From: Onchocerca volvulus
Lineage: Eukaryota; Nematoda; Chromadorea; Rhabditida; Onchocercidae
DNA: 64,000 nucleotides
Assembly: GCA_000499405.2 (NCBI GenBank)
Contig: HG738140.1
Coordinates: 62,001-126,000 of the forward strand
Direction: 5' to 3'
Both the position numbers and the translations under genes were made by a program. This document shows, piece after piece, positions 10,857-25,340 of the stretch. Positions within the stretch are counted from its first letter, which is position 1, and each line of letters begins with the position of its first letter. The notes below the pieces were generated by a model, which saw nothing but the letters and a program-made list of their open reading frames with translations, made no database searches and was not told where the DNA came from.

Positions 10857-13800
10857 CCTATATACAGTCATGTGAGTGTGTATGTGTATTCGTTTGTGTA
10901 TCGCTACTTCCAGTTGGTTAAGAGAACAGGAAGTTTCGACAGTGCTCGTTGCCAAACATCACTGATCAAATAATTATCAATTAATTATTTAATCAAATAA
11001 TTTCAGAGAATGTGCACAAACAGCAACATCTCTTCACCTTTCATCTACCCGCCTTTTTTCTTACAATAACATCCTTATTAGTTAAATTAACAAAACATCT
11101 TTTACAAGCAACTTTGAAACTCAACGTCAACTTTTCCTTTTCCTTTCTTACTCTCTCTCTCCCTTTCTCCATCTTTGTCTCTTTAAACTTCTCTTTCTAA
11201 AATACCGGCCAATGAATGTCTTCTTAAATATGATTCTGAGTGGTGAATCAGTACTGATGACACGGAAGATTTCCACTTATACGTTGAAATTCATTGAATC
11301 ACTAATTCTGAAATAAATGAGTGGCATACAGTGATTCTGCAGGCAATGTTCTTTTTTTCTGATCACTGATTTCAGTAGTAGTTGATATTTTGAAAAATGA
11401 ACTTTCTATAGTCCTTGGAACCTTTCGAAAAAGATTGTGAATCATTCATTCCGCCGCTAAGTTTACACACCTTTTGCGTAATACGAGGAAAAACATTCGT
11501 ATGCTATGTGAACAAACCACTTAAAATAAGTCATTTATCATCAGACGCGAGATAATATCGCTGATTCGTTGGCAATAATTCCTACAAATGTCGCTTAATG
11601 AGTTTCTGAATCAGTCCAGACAAACTGCGTACGCATCATTCAATCACTTTGACTGATTCGAAGGTGATAGAAGGTTGATTTCAAGTTTAAATGGCATTCT
11701 TTCTGAGGTAATTTATATAAATGTTATCTCTACGAAAATTTATCCAAATATTGTAAACAAACTGGCGTACTGCAAACAAACTGTTCCCCATGTCTGCAGC
11801 ACCCTACATCAGTTCTTAACAATTTTTGATTTTGAATCTTTTATTTTTGACAAGAAATAAAATTCTTTCATTTTTATTTTCACACCTCTCTTTCAATTGT
11901 ATAAAAATGCATAACTAAAAATTTGATAAGGTCGCATTTCAATTTGAAATTTAACAAATCCTTATAACTCTGCGAAAACATTTCCTACTCATTTGTGAAT
12001 CTTTAGAATATTTTTGCAACTTTAAATGAAGCATTTATTGAGTTCGAAAAAATTCTGTTAAGAGATTACATTCTCGACAATGTAATTCGAAAAATTTTTA
12101 AAAATCCCCAAATATTTGTTATCGTTTGTTTTACTTTTTCGGTACTTTTCCTTATCTTTTAGCTATTTTAAAGAATTCAATAAATGCTTCATTGAAAATT
12201 ACAAAAACATGCGGAAGATTTATAAATGAGCAACAGTCAATTAGTTAATATCATTAAAGTAAAAATAGCTCAGATCAGACGACAATTATTTCTGGCAATT
12301 TGATTAATTTTTGGGCAAATTGATTTCATTCATTTTCAGAGGAATTTGCAGTGTTTAATTTCCTTTTTTCTTAAAACTAGAAAATTAAATGAGAAATATT
12401 GCAATTCATATTACTCAATCAAAAATAAACAGCCTAATCGACGAATGAATCACATTGTTAAAAGATGTTCGAATTACTTTTATGAAAAATGAATGACTGA
12501 ATTATGCTATCTGCTTGTGATTTTGATATTATTTTTGCTGCTGCTAATTTCATTATGACTTTTATAATGTTCTTCTAGATAAAGTTTATGGTTACAGCGA
12601 AAAAGAAGGGGAGGAGAAAAAGTACTCCAAAAGGTTCAATAAATTGGAAAGTTCCAACAAAATTTGATGAAAATAGAAAATTAGAAAATGGAGGCATAAA
12701 GTTCAGAATTCTGAGAACAACGAATGATTGGAAAAGGATTGTATGAAATTGTTCCTGTCCTTCATGGAATGTTCAGTAAGAAATGATGCCATTACACAAA
12801 AATCATTTATAGTATAGTGCCGATATTTCCTGAATGTTTGGTTTGAATGGCATTCAATTTTTCGGTACTGAAATCACTTCATAACTTGTGACGTCAGGTA
12901 GACTGATAAGAAGCGATAATCTATCAGCGAAAAGAAATGAAGACTGATAGCGGAAATCTGGAGAATACATGATAAAAAGGATTTGATTAAAATCCAATTG
13001 ATTCATTTGAACAGAACAAAACAATGCAAGAATTGGGTGACAAGCGTAAATTTGAAATATGATTTGAAATGCAAACTATTACTATGGTAGTGTATTTGTT
13101 GTATTCTCCCCGTTTTCATCACGTAGATAATATTATAATTCGTGACACACAACTTCACGTCTTTCTCGCCTGTCACCTGAACAAAGGTGCATTGTTGGCT
13201 GCCACTTGCGAAAACTTCTAAAATAAAACTCCTATATTTTAGCTTGATGTTTCATGCTAAAAGGAAGTACCAAATATTTGTCCTTTCATTGTTACACCAA
13301 AATAACGTTTGGCGATAAAGGAAGATATACTTTTCTTTGTTTCATCGAAAACAAATTAGTTGGACTTTAAGATTCATCAGCAACTTGGAAAGTACCATTA
13401 CACAAAAATAAGTCTGCCATCAATCAATTTTTCTTTTTTTTTTTTCTTTTTTTGATTGTCATTCATTTAGCCATTGGCAGTCAAATTAGGCAGCAGTTGA
13501 TGATTACAAAAAAACGATTTTTAGTGCAAACAAGTTTCAACATAGAAAAAATTCTGATGATATTCGAGCCAAAGAGAAATGTTTCGGAGAAAGTCACAGA
13601 TACTCTTACTGTAATTTATAAATGGCAGTCAAAATGTATCACTATCAATCAGCAATAGTGCCAAAAAGTACTGGGCTTCGGTAGAGTACTGTTGGACTGG
13701 TCCATTAGTAATACTCTTCCTTGTTTGTGATGATGGACGCAATAAAATAAATGCGCAATATATGTAATAAAGGGAACAAAATAATGTAACATGATTGAGG

Positions 13801-16800
13801 GCAGAAACTATTTTTGGCCAGTACATCTAGGATGATTATGAAGATCGATAGTGATGGATGGTGACGATGAGTGCTTAATCTGCAGCAATTTAGCCTCTAT
13901 CTTTTTTCAGGTAACTAATTTAAATAGCACAATTATGAATCATTCTTCCTCTACTACGTGTTTAGTAACTTCGATTCATGTGATAGTAATAATTTTCAAA
14001 TACAAATACACATTGTTTTCACTTCAAATCGAAGATACTCAACTTTGTCAATTTTTCTCGGATTTTTTTATCATTTATTAAAGTAAAAATTTAGGCTTTC
14101 TTCATCTAAAATCCTCAGCGAATAGAGAGACTAATTCGATTTATTTTTGCTTCACCTTCCTGTATCTTATAATACATGTTTGCTTTTTTGATATTTTTTA
14201 ATACATTTTCTATGCATTGCGCAATATATGTTTGCTTTTGCTTAGTATATAATAGGATAAGTGAATACTTTTTCTGGTATTAGCTATTGTTTCAAAATGT
14301 ATCACTAATTAAGGCCTAAAATTTATTACGATTTACTTTTTTGGCTCTTATGAGAAAGATGGCAGTGTTTTTATCCATCGCTGATTGCATGTGACTGGCG
14401 ACTTCTTACATCCTGAATAAAATAAACGAATGAAGGAATGGTGGTGTTTTGATTGTATTGCCTAAGAGTATCAATCATTCCACGTGATTTTGTGCTTCAC
14501 TCGGTAATTCAGCAAAGGTTTCAGATGAAGAATGACATCAGCAGGATGGATTCAGATGGCCAATTAGTGGCTGGTAAGCGAAAGTAACCGGAAACGAACT
14601 GCCAGCCTCTATTTGCTTGCTCGTTTTCATCCAGCAAATATTTCAACTCTCCTTCTGTCGAAAAAAATCACTGAGAAATGCATTGACTCATTCTGCATGG
14701 ATCATCAAAGTAGGTGACTGCAACCATCGAACCAGCTATGCAACAGGGAAAGTAAGCTTAGTGAAAATATAAACTTGATTTACTGCAACAATAATTCATC
14801 GAGCATTAACCGACTATTATCTAACTAACAAGGCATAGTAAGTGAATGAGACAAATGTGATGATTCGATATGATATGCGTATTAAATATAAACAAATTAC
14901 TATCAACTACGAGCTTACTGCAAAAATTGTTATTTAATACATGACACATCCGAATTTACAATTTATCGCTGTAACAATTATAATGATAGAGCAGTTGTCA
15001 AGAGCGATCTGATCAGCGATGATACCGTCGCAGCTTATAGTCAATTGACAGTCAATTCATTTTAGCTTTCTTTTTCGTAATATTAATGTATATTCATAGA
15101 GATATCTTATCAATATAACTTCTGTTCCTTAAATGATTTTAATTAATGTTCCAAAACTTTGATTTAGGTTTGAAATTTGAAAATTTTAATTTATATCCAA
15201 TTTCAATTTGTTTTATTTTCAATTTAAATGAAAAAAAATACTCGCTAGTTTACAAAAAATCTTGAATGCCAAACGTCACTTGTTTGAATGTTTCTCGGTG
15301 GCAATAATATTTATCGAAAATATGTCACGTTCTGCGGCATTTTGAAGAGAAGAAGATCGATGCATTCAAAATTATCTGCACTCATGACACAATAGGGAAG
15401 GGAAACAGATAGGACAGTTTGTGGTAATTTTTCATTCGTACAGTTTGAACAGCAACGACTTCTTTATCAACGATGGGCAACACGAAATTGTGTCACGCGA
15501 TCTGCTCGATTCGTACTGAAATTACAGTTGATGCGCTGGATGACGCAGAATTTCTGAGGCCGATCAGAATCTGCATCTTCATCTATTTTGTTTGCAAATG
15601 CATGATCAGAATTTAGGAATGATTAAGATGTCAAAGTTGCTAATTATAAAATTTATTTCTTGCCCCATCAAGTGTCAACACTGATCGCTTGCGTCACATA
15701 GGAACACATTGATTACCAAGGATATCGAGCAATCTTTCAACTTCATCTTGCATTATCAAATAATAGTTAAGCAAACATAGTTGCATGTGAATGTGGAAAG
15801 TGATTGTTCCCGCAAGCTGTGATGCATTAAAGTGACAATTTATCGGCCAACTTTAAATGGCAAACCGTCATACTGCATTCTTGCTCGTTGATCAATCATA
15901 TATTCACACTTTAGTGAGATGTGATGAAAAGTATGTAAGACATCATTTCTCAGATTACAGTACAATGCTTTGGACCATCTTTATTTCAAATCTGTATGTC
16001 TTCGCAGTCTGCCTTGTCTCTTTGCGAAAGAAAAAATTTTCAGCAAACGTTGCTTGTGCATGGAACTGAGGATACTACAGTAGAAGACTTAATTCTGGGA
16101 GACGAAGCAATGTTCAGGAAGTAACATCCCAATTTCAAAAAAATTATTGAAGAGAAGAATTCTGACAATAAATTTGTAATTTTAATATGAGAAACTGTTC
16201 AAGCAGAATCTCTCATGTTAATATTTTTCACTGAAATATTTAAATCATTTTCATCCATTCAATTCAGTTCACAAATCAATGGATCTTCTCAGAAATAATA
16301 AAAATTAATATCTGGATTCAATTCCTGTTAATTCTCTGCTATTGTTTTTAGTACAGAGGAAAAGTACTTCTGAATCGATGTTTTTCATCCTATCATACTA
16401 AGAATCATCTACGTGAATTTATTCACAGTAGTCAAGCCTATCTTCCACTATTATTTATCTTCAAAAAATTTACTTATCTATTTTAGAAACATCGATATAT
16501 TTCGTCTAATGTCGCTTACTATATTTTCCTCTCTCACTAATAAAGAACATCACGAAATACTTGTTCTTTTGTAAATAAAAACTGAATTAAGGTGAAGCGA
16601 ATTGAGGGTTATCTAAACCACAAAAATGATTTGACTTATCCAAACAAAAATGATTTGATGTGGCTTTTTTATATTATTTTGGTATTTTTGTTTTCCAGTT
16701 TTTATTTTTTTGGTTTTGTAGGTATTGATTGAAATTAATCCTGAAAATGCACTTTAATGGCTAATAGTCTTGATAGTCTTACAAAACCGTGGAAATGATG

Positions 16801-19800
16801 ATCGGAAAAATGTTGAGAATCGGATCAAAGGAAAATAGCCAAGGCACTCAACTCATCAGTGATGTAAAATCAAACAGTTCACATCGAAATGCAGCAAAAT
16901 TGATACTTGCAAACAACGCTATCTATACGCATTTGCTTTCATTCACGTGCTACATATTTACATAAATTAGTTCATCTTTATAATTTATCTATCTCTGCAC
17001 ATTTGATCACACTTGCACATTAAATGAATGACACATTGAAGCTTCAAATTCTACGATAGTGGCTGTCTTGTTTTGCAACTTCAGCAAATGAGCTTTAAAC
17101 AATGTGCTTTTGGAAAATCACTTACTCAGATTTCAACTGACCAAAAATTAATCTAAATTTCACTCAGCAAATTCCATCTGGAACGATAATTTTTATCTAT
17201 TTATCATTGTTTATTTATTTTCGAAAACATCTGTAGCGCATGAAGTCATAATTAAATTCATAAAGGTAAATATGGTTAAAGTTTTACAAAAGTGTCGATT
17301 TTTCTTTCTTTCATTAATGTTATGTTCGCTGTCAGATAGAATTGATGTTCATCTCTCACCAATGTTTAGTATGTCTCGTATTTCAAGTTTAGGAATCTCT
17401 TCCGTTCAATGATTTTCCTCATTAAAATATTACTGATGGATTATAAATATGCAACGTTGCAAATGCATATTTATCACCGGTGATTTCTTCATCTTCTCAT
17501 TGATACGTCCTATCCATTCTTCTTTGCTGTGATAGATTTCTCGCATTCTACTGATAAGAATTGAGAGGTTAGCTGCCTAAATTGTTTCATGTCGCACTGG
17601 ATACCATTCCTCCTATCGAAAACTCTTCACTTTTGTATCTAAAATGTTCAGCGTATCTGTGAATTCTCTTTCCTCAATATGAAGGTACTCATGAAAATCA
17701 CGGTTTTCAAAAGTGTATAATCATGATTTTATAACGTCGTTCAAAGAAAACGAAAATATCATAAAGAACATATATATGGCAATAATTTCCATAAAGTACG
17801 AACAACGAAATAAGCAATAACTATGGACTTTTCTTCACATCATCACGAAATTTCAAAAGTAATTCTTCAGAAGTTAGATTTGAAAGTGAAAGAACTTTAG
17901 TATCTGATGGAGTGCATGGAGACCGAAACGTTTTGAAAGTTCTGCGTGTGCCAGAAATATAATCTGGTCATGGAACAATAATGGTTTTACTATTCGAGTT
18001 AAACCGAAACCGAAGCAAGCTGCAGAAGATTCCATAGATGCTGGCCTTCGAAATTTTAGAGACAAAGTCCTGCAATTATATGTAAATGGCCATTTTCGAT
18101 TATCTATTAAAAATTAGAAAAAGTCATCAAGAAATCATTTACAAATAACTTCAGATCTAGATTAGAAAATTTCGTCTTCCAGTAATTTACTTTATTACTT
18201 AATGATATCCCTTTTGTTATTTTAGATTGTCCATTTCTGAATGACTCCTCATATTTTACTTCATATGTCATCATGGGAAAAAAGAATTCACCAATGATTC
18301 TTGCTATAATGATTCTATGGAAAAGTAGAATTTTTATAATTATATTAAAGTTTATGATATTTTAATTTGCGTGTATTTAAAAATTTAATACATTTTTAAA
18401 ACTGCACTTTTAGGAATTGAAAATGTGAGGAAATATTATTATTATTAATATTATTAGAAATAAGGCAACGTTGATAAACGACAAAAATATCTTGAAATGG
18501 TTTAAAATTGATCAAGTTCCTTTCTATTCACTTTTTGAGGCATGAATGATAAATCCTGGAACTGTTTGGAAGGACGTACTGGGAATGTATCGCAAATTAT
18601 CGAAAATCTCGTCTCTATGATAAGTTTTACGTAAACAGCTAGCAGTAATCTCAAGGACAACTTATTGGTATTTTCAGATCAGTTCTATTACTACTGTTTT
18701 AGATAAAAGCAATTCATTGTCTTCTGACAAAAAGATAAATCGTTGAAGTCACAAAAGATCATTTCCACTACCACTGTTTAGCCATCTCCGTTTCATTTTT
18801 TTTTTTTTTTTTTCAATTAATTTTTGCAATGAAAGTGAATTAGTCAGTTTCACTTGTTCATTCAAACTCTTCTTTCTTAAAAAATATCCAACTTGATTCA
18901 TTTACTGAATTTCATTTGTCGAATCATTTGAAATGATTCCTTAGGTGACATCTAACACTAGAAAAAGAAGAAATGAGGGGGAAACTTTTTTTTTTTCAAA
19001 ACAATTATAATTGACCAAATCCATGTCCAGTTTTAAAACAATAATTTTTGATTTGTTGGACCATTTCACTGAAAATACTGATAACCCATAAAAAAACAAT
19101 TAATTCTCCGATGTACAAATTTCAATTCAGCGATACTGTGGTAATTTCGTCCATACTTTGATTCTAAATTATAAAAGCAATTTATCTTTTTTAAATTATA
19201 AAATTAATGATATCTTTCCTAAAAAAGCATAATGCTTTTATTCAGTTTCATTATGAAAATTTACCTTCATGCAAGCAATTTTGAGATACAACAACTTCTT
19301 ACTCATTCGACTGCTTGCAGTTTCAAAGTATGTATTCTTTCTTCTAAATACAAGCAATCTGAACATATCGAACAGAATCCGAAAATCTGCGAAAGTACTT
19401 TACTGGATAAAGCTTCAATTTCAAAGCTCATATATTGCTGAAATCAGCAAATGTTTGTCTCTGCCTCTCATAATTCTTGTAAATTATTTTATGAAAGTAT
19501 TGCTTGATCTTCTCAGGTATGAAAAAAGTCATTAATTCTCCTCTGTCCTCAAAAAGCTTCATGACTGAATAATATACAAAGAAACACTTCCCATTTTTAT
19601 TTTCTACTGAATTGTTTTTTTCTACTTTTTCATCATTCTGGCTTCGCCTAATTTGATCTTTCTCTCAAGAATTATCTAAAACTAAATCACAGACTTAATC
19701 TATATCACTCATTGAAAACTTAATCAAACCCACTGACAAAAGTTCCGTGTACTTAAGTTTCTCATTGATTGCTCGTTATTTGTCAAATGATCAGAGACTA

Positions 19801-19934
19801 TATAATGCATCTCGAAATGACAATCAGAATCCTTCCAAGATGTATTATATCAATCTTTGGTCGCTTGGCGAAATAAAGAGTGAAAAATGATTGGAAATCA
19901 AAACATTGACTGGAAACTGGTTGAGAAAGAAAAG

Positions 19935-19977
19935 AAAACTAAAGAATGTTGATTAGAAATCAACATTCTTTCGTTTT
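19935..19977. repeat. inverted repeat with 3-base loop, 14-bp perfect arms plus extension
   Basis: AAAGAATGTTGATT at 19941-19954 pairs perfectly with 19958-19971 around a 3-base loop. After one mismatch, AAAAC/GTTTT extends the stem by five pairs. Confidence 0.9.
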
Positions 19978-20759
19978 GAAATAATTGATAATCATGATTA
20001 GTAATCGTACAGAATCAATTTCGGCGATGCTTTTTCTTCCAATCATTATAATCGCTAATTCAAAGACATTTCGATTTTAAAGAAAATTTTTTAGACTATT
20101 GGATTATGCAAACATTTCAAAAATGACGCATTTCTTTTGGTTTTTGCAGTCTAAATTTAAAGCTGCTAGTGCTGTCAATCAGTTAATCTGCTCTGAATAC
20201 ATCCGTATAAGTCAGTTCCATTGTTCATGAAATTTTCATTTTTTCCAACTTTCGGTCTTTCATTAAGCAAAAAAATTTACCGGAATAGAACACGAACAGA
20301 TAAATGTCACCAATTCAAAATAGAAATTGTTTAGGGACATTTTTCAGTCAAATTTAAGAGAAGTACAGGAATGGAATAATAAAGTGAATTTAAAAAAAAA
20401 AAAAAAAAGAAGGTAAAATATTAAAAAAGATGAAAGTATAAAAGATGAAAATTGTAAGTAATAAATTTTGTTGATTGACTAGATCTTATGTTTAATTTAC
20501 ATATTTATAATCTTCAAAGCATTTACAAATTTACTACTTTATTTGAATTAACCTGTAAAACTGCTTCATTTGCATGATGTTATTATTCCCATTCCATATT
20601 TGGATATTCTGTTAGGAAACCTGCACTTTTATTTTATGAAGTTCCTGGCAAAGAAAAGACTATCTAACAGATAGACTACAAGTCATTAATCCAACTCTTC
20701 ACAAGACGTACGAGATGCCAAGAACAATTGGATGAAGCAGAGGAATACAGGGAATAGCC

Positions 20760-23700
20760 CGATGAACTAACTGGAGCTGACTATTTATTTGACTTCATGT
20801 CGCTATATGAGATCCACAATATGTTAATCAATACGAAGGTTGGACCGATAATAACTGGAAGTGATTATACCAACATAGCTTGTAGTTTCAATGAAGACAA
20901 AAGCAAATCGGGAAGAATCTGTTGACTGCGTAAGCAAAGTCACTGCAAATCCAGAAATAGACCAGCTCTGGACACTAGAGCTCATAGGTATCCAATAAAA
21001 ATTAAATGCACAGGATAACGAGAAGGCTCTAGAACAGTTAAAACAAAGTATCACTAAGAAAAACAAAAGATAACAAGTTTGCTAGCCGTGGAAAGACTCA
21101 AAGGTCAGCCTACACAATAACTATGGTTTTTGTCTTAGACGATTGAAAACCTTAATAAAACGACTCCAAAACGAAAAAAAAAACTACTAAATTACTTCTT
21201 TAATTACCTCATCGTATAATCGATACGATGAGGTAATAACGAAAGAAGAAATACAACTCAATATCATCGAAGATGAAACCGGAAATGAATCATATTTATC
21301 TACTACACCACGAGGTTTTAGCACCAAGTAAATAACAACGAAATTACGAAGTGTTTATGATGCTTCGGCCTATTCTAAAGGAATCAGAAGTTTGAAGATG
21401 TTAAATATCGCGTCCCATAACATCACTCGACTTGGTAAGAATTTTACTTCGGTTCAGAATGATAAAAAATGTAACAATAGCTGATTTTGAGAAGGCATTT
21501 TTAAATTGGAGCCAATTCCATCAGAACAAAACTGTACACGATTTTTATGATTGAAGGACATTAAAGAAAAATCACAAAGGAAAATTTGGCATATTACCAT
21601 TATCAAGAGTTCCATTTGAAATAATATTATTTCCCTTCCTACTATCACATACCCTCAATTATCATTTAGGAAACGATGGAAGCAAAACTGCCCTGGAAAT
21701 GAGAAAAAATCTTTAAGTTGACGACATTATTTTATCAACGAAGGGAATCAAAGAAGCGCTCAAAGATTATGAGGAAATGAAGGCTATCTTTCAAGAAGCT
21801 TCAATGAACGTAAGGGAATTTCTCTCGAACGATAATGAATTCAATATATTCATTCCCAAAAATGATCAAGCAGCTGAAACACGATTCAAGGAAAATCTTG
21901 GAGTCAACTGGAATCAGAGAAAGGATGTTCTTCAAATCATTTAAAACCTTGGAACGATGTGGAACAATTTCACAATTCATAGCATTTCAATGCGATCCAG
22001 TGGGATTTCTCGTGCCAATTCTGATTCAATTGAAACTTTTTCTTCAAAACTTATGGAGAAAGAATCACTTATGATCAAGCTTTATCTGAAAAAGACAGAG
22101 GAACTTGGAGATTCTTAATAAAGGCATGTAAAAAAAAAAAAAAAAAAAAAAGATATTGCCATTCGTAAAGAAAACTTGTAATTTCACGTTTTCACAGATG
22201 CGTCAAATGTAGCCTATTCTATTCTGCAGCTGTATATAAAAGAAGCAATGAAGCATAAGGACCAAAACTTCCTTGATATTTGCTAAATCTCGAATAGCTC
22301 CAATCAAAGGCACAACAATACCTCGACTGGAGCTACTGGCAATACTAATTGGAGTACGAGCATAGAATTTGTAATTAATCAATTGGAGCTCGAAAATGCA
22401 CTGATATCTTTATGGTCTGACTCTAAATCTGCATTACATTGGATTCAAAACCATTCTCGTTTACAACCAAAATTTATACAAAACAGGGTGGAAGAAATAA
22501 GGAAAACCAAGGCATTGTTCTACTACATTCCAAGTAAAGCCAGTCCGATTGATATAGCAACAAAAGGAATCTCTCCAATAAAATTCAGAAATTACAACTT
22601 ACGGTGGAAGGGATCGTCATGTTGAAAGAAGAGGAAACCAACTGGCCACAATGAGAATACAAGAAACGAAATCTTCATAGCAAAGATTTTAACAAAACCC
22701 ATTGCAAATAAGAGTTTTCAAATTATAGAGCAAGTCGTTTTAGCAAGTGGTCAAGGCTATGGAGAACAAAAAAAAAAAAAACTGCACGAGCATTAAACTT
22801 TATAAATTTCATATCGAAGGTAAGATTCACATGTTAAAGGATCTGTCGAAAGAGCGAGATAGGTTAATTCTATCAGATTATAGAATGAAAATGAGAATCT
22901 AATTACACAAGCACAATCACAAGGTATAACCGAATAAGAATTCGTTAATTATCACCCTTACGGGTTAATTTTACCATAAGAAACTAAGATTACATTTCCC
23001 TTGTATTATTTTCAACAATTTGCTCAATCTTAAATATTTAGCTGTCATCAAAGCTAACTTTTGTTTTGCATACGATGCCATTTTTTTTTATTGGGTCGAG
23101 CCAATCAAATTCTGCAAAATATACATCTTTTGATTCTGCAGGTGACAGCAATACCACTTGCGAAGAAGAAGAATTTAGCTCCAAGTAGTAAGAGTTTGGC
23201 AAGCTGAAGCTGAACTAACTAATCGAATAATAAAAACTAAGGGCATATAGCCTGACTTTTTCTTTTGTATCATATATTATTTATCATTAAACCTTTTGAT
23301 AATATTTCTCATTTTTGCTACCTCTTCAAACCCTAGATTTTCAGCATGCTTTAAAATCTGCTTCTTTAAGTTTTTCAATAAATGGATTCTCTATTATAAT
23401 GACATAGATCGCTGTTGGAAATCTCGAAGTCGGATAGATGACTCAGCAGTGCATCCAGGTAGTTCACATCTAATCTATCTCTCAAAATATAACTTCATAA
23501 CTGAGATTCTCATACAGCGACAGCATGAAGAATTGTGTCTCAAACATTATCAGAATTGAGAAAGGAATTCTGAATACCGAAAGGCAGAACTAAAGTCAAG
23601 CGAGTTCTAAATAAATGCAAAGGCTGCAAAAGATGGAGTGCAAAACCATTTCAGCTGCTGGTAATATCTAATCTCTGAGAAACATGAATTAAACATTCCC

Positions 23701-24680
23701 GACACTGAACATATTGGACTAGATTTTCTCGTTCCTCTTTCTCTCAAAATGAGAATGGACTAATTAAAAGGTGAAAAGCGTTCTTTACTTGTTTCACAGC
23801 AAGAGCTGTACATCTAGAAATGGCAGATAATTTATCCGCCGAAAGCTTCATGCACGTACTCAGAAGATTCAGCGCACGGCGAGGATATCCCAAATTGGTT
23901 CTGAGCGACAACGCTAGCCAGTTTCAATTAACTTTCCAGACCATCAGGAAGTACAAAACAAATTAAGAAACTTCCGAAGAGTGAAAAGAATAGTACCACT
24001 CCGAGAGCTTGCTGAAGTGGAGTAATGTATGAAAGATTGACTGGCCTAACAAAGAAGGCAATGAGGAGGGTTATATTGGTCGAAGATTATTGTGGGAAAA
24101 GGAATTGATCACACTGATGGCATAAATAGAAGGCATATTGAATATCCGACCATTAACTACGTAAACTCTGAGAATTATATATAATTTTACGCCAGTTGAT
24201 TTCATATCACCTAATTCCTCTCTAATAACTCGAATTTTTTATGATGATGATGAAGAAGAAGAATTTATCCCTCATAGAATGAGTACTCAGAAAAAATAAG
24301 TTAAATGATGGTCATATACACATAGAGCTTCAGATATATTTTGGGCATATGAAAAAGGCAATATCTAAATAGTCTGAGAGAACGAACTAAAAAAAAACAC
24401 GTTTCTCCAAGAACAGTAGAAGAGAGCCTCGTGAAGAAGAAATCCTACCAGTCAACGAACAAGAGATCCCCCGCGGTATGTGGAAAATAGTGAAAATAAA
24501 GGAAATTAAAAGAGGAAGAGATAGAGAAGCTAGAAGTGCCTTAATAGAAACCCCATAAGAAAAATTGCTCAATAGATTGAGGCACAACGTGTATTGTAGT
24601 ACTTGACTTAAACTGAGATAGTTTTTGATTTGTTTTCTTGTCCTTTTATCTTCAAAAGAAATAATCATCAAAAACTTCAA
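20760..24680 (+). mobile_element. decayed BEL/Pao LTR-retrotransposon pol region
   Basis: Frame-broken remains follow Pao order on plus. Protease end: GADYLFDFM and KVGPIITGSDY near 20773-20870. Peptidase A17/RT lead-in: QLWTLELIGI near 20963. Reverse transcriptase: VTIADFEKAFLN near 21470 and the VDDII catalytic motif at 21717. RNase H: FTDAS near 22196 and WSDSKSALHWIQNHS with YYIPSKASPIDIATKG at 22400-22570. Integrase zinc region: KCKGCKRWSAKPFQL near 23620. Integrase core: AVHLEMADNLSAESF and LVLSDNASQF near 23800-23930. C-terminal PRGMWKIVKIKEIKRGRD near 24472. Many stops, frameshifts and internal A-runs (22130-22152) show it is dead. Gag and LTRs were not recognised, so the outer limits are approximate. 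Confidence 0.85.
21203..21237. repeat. perfect inverted repeat inside the Pao relic
   Basis: TTACCTCATCGTAT at 21204-21217 pairs with 21223-21236 across a 5-base loop, with one more A-T pair outside. It interrupts the stretch between protease and reverse transcriptase remnants, so it arose after the element died or is a small insertion. Confidence 0.9.
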
Positions 24681-25340
24681 AGCCTTTCATGGTTAATGCT
24701 AACCAAAAATTAATTTTACTACTTAGTTCATGGGGGGTAGATATAGTGCTAATAATTTTACTTAGAATTTATGACCTTAATCATCTGTTGGTCAGCTGAT
24801 TCTCTTCTTTAGATATAGAATTGCCAGTGAACCTGTTGTATCTCCTTAACGTTGACAACAGTAGTAATCCAAGGAATCATTCGCCAACTTTATAAGAACC
24901 AATACGAGAAACAGGACCAGAAGAACCTAGTCTCAACAAGAAGTGCGACAAACAAGTATTTGAGAAATTTCCAGTTGGAACGATATACGTTTGATTTTTG
25001 AAACTACTTAGCATGTCGACACTCCAAGTCTTTCATGTTAGTGACATAATTCCAATCTTCAAATGCTTGTTCATTAGGATTTGAGGTTGCACGAGAATCT
25101 CGTTCGATAAGCAAAAGAAAACGAATTCACCACATGAGCACAATCACTTTGAACCCAGCGAGATGTGCATGTTGCATTGTGCTACAACATGGTCATAACG
25201 GTAAAAAGGAGCGGTAAGATTTGAATTTTAAATGTGTCTATTGCCCGAACAGTTGACGTTATTCTGTCCAATTGTTACCGTATTCCAGGCATTTTATCGC
25301 TTTACTGTTCATCTTGTTGAGTCATTTATGGTTTGTCATC
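24681..25340. other. intergenic, upstream of the first coiled-coil gene
   Basis: No LTR matching the other flank of the Pao relic was found. A TATTCCAG acceptor-like site ends at 25288, 52 bases before the next ATG, and could be a trans-splice acceptor. Confidence 0.45.

Larger units (their letters stand above)
9902..20759. other. large gene-poor intergenic region
   Basis: About 10.9 kb in which I could not support any gene. It holds strong hairpins (10818-10856, 19935-19977) and short homopolymers (T18 near 18800). Small splice-framed open stretches exist, such as 14525-14573 between TTTCAG and GTAAGC, and a frame near 17930-18116 containing GFTIRVKPKPKQAAEDS. None could be joined into a gene. 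No tRNA or rRNA was recognised. Confidence 0.5.

Noticed and set aside
12588..12746. 53-codon frame with a basic start (MVTAKKKGRRKSTPK)
   Set aside because: Reflects an A/G-rich stretch; no splice sites or conserved motif.
14525..14573. Mini-exon-like stretch between TTTCAG and GTAAGC
   Set aside because: Good splice signals but no partner exons could be found within several kb.
17930..18116. Plus-strand frame with KPKPKQAAEDSIDAGLRNFRD
   Set aside because: Protein-like but isolated, with no start, acceptor or family; overlapped by an equally long antisense frame.
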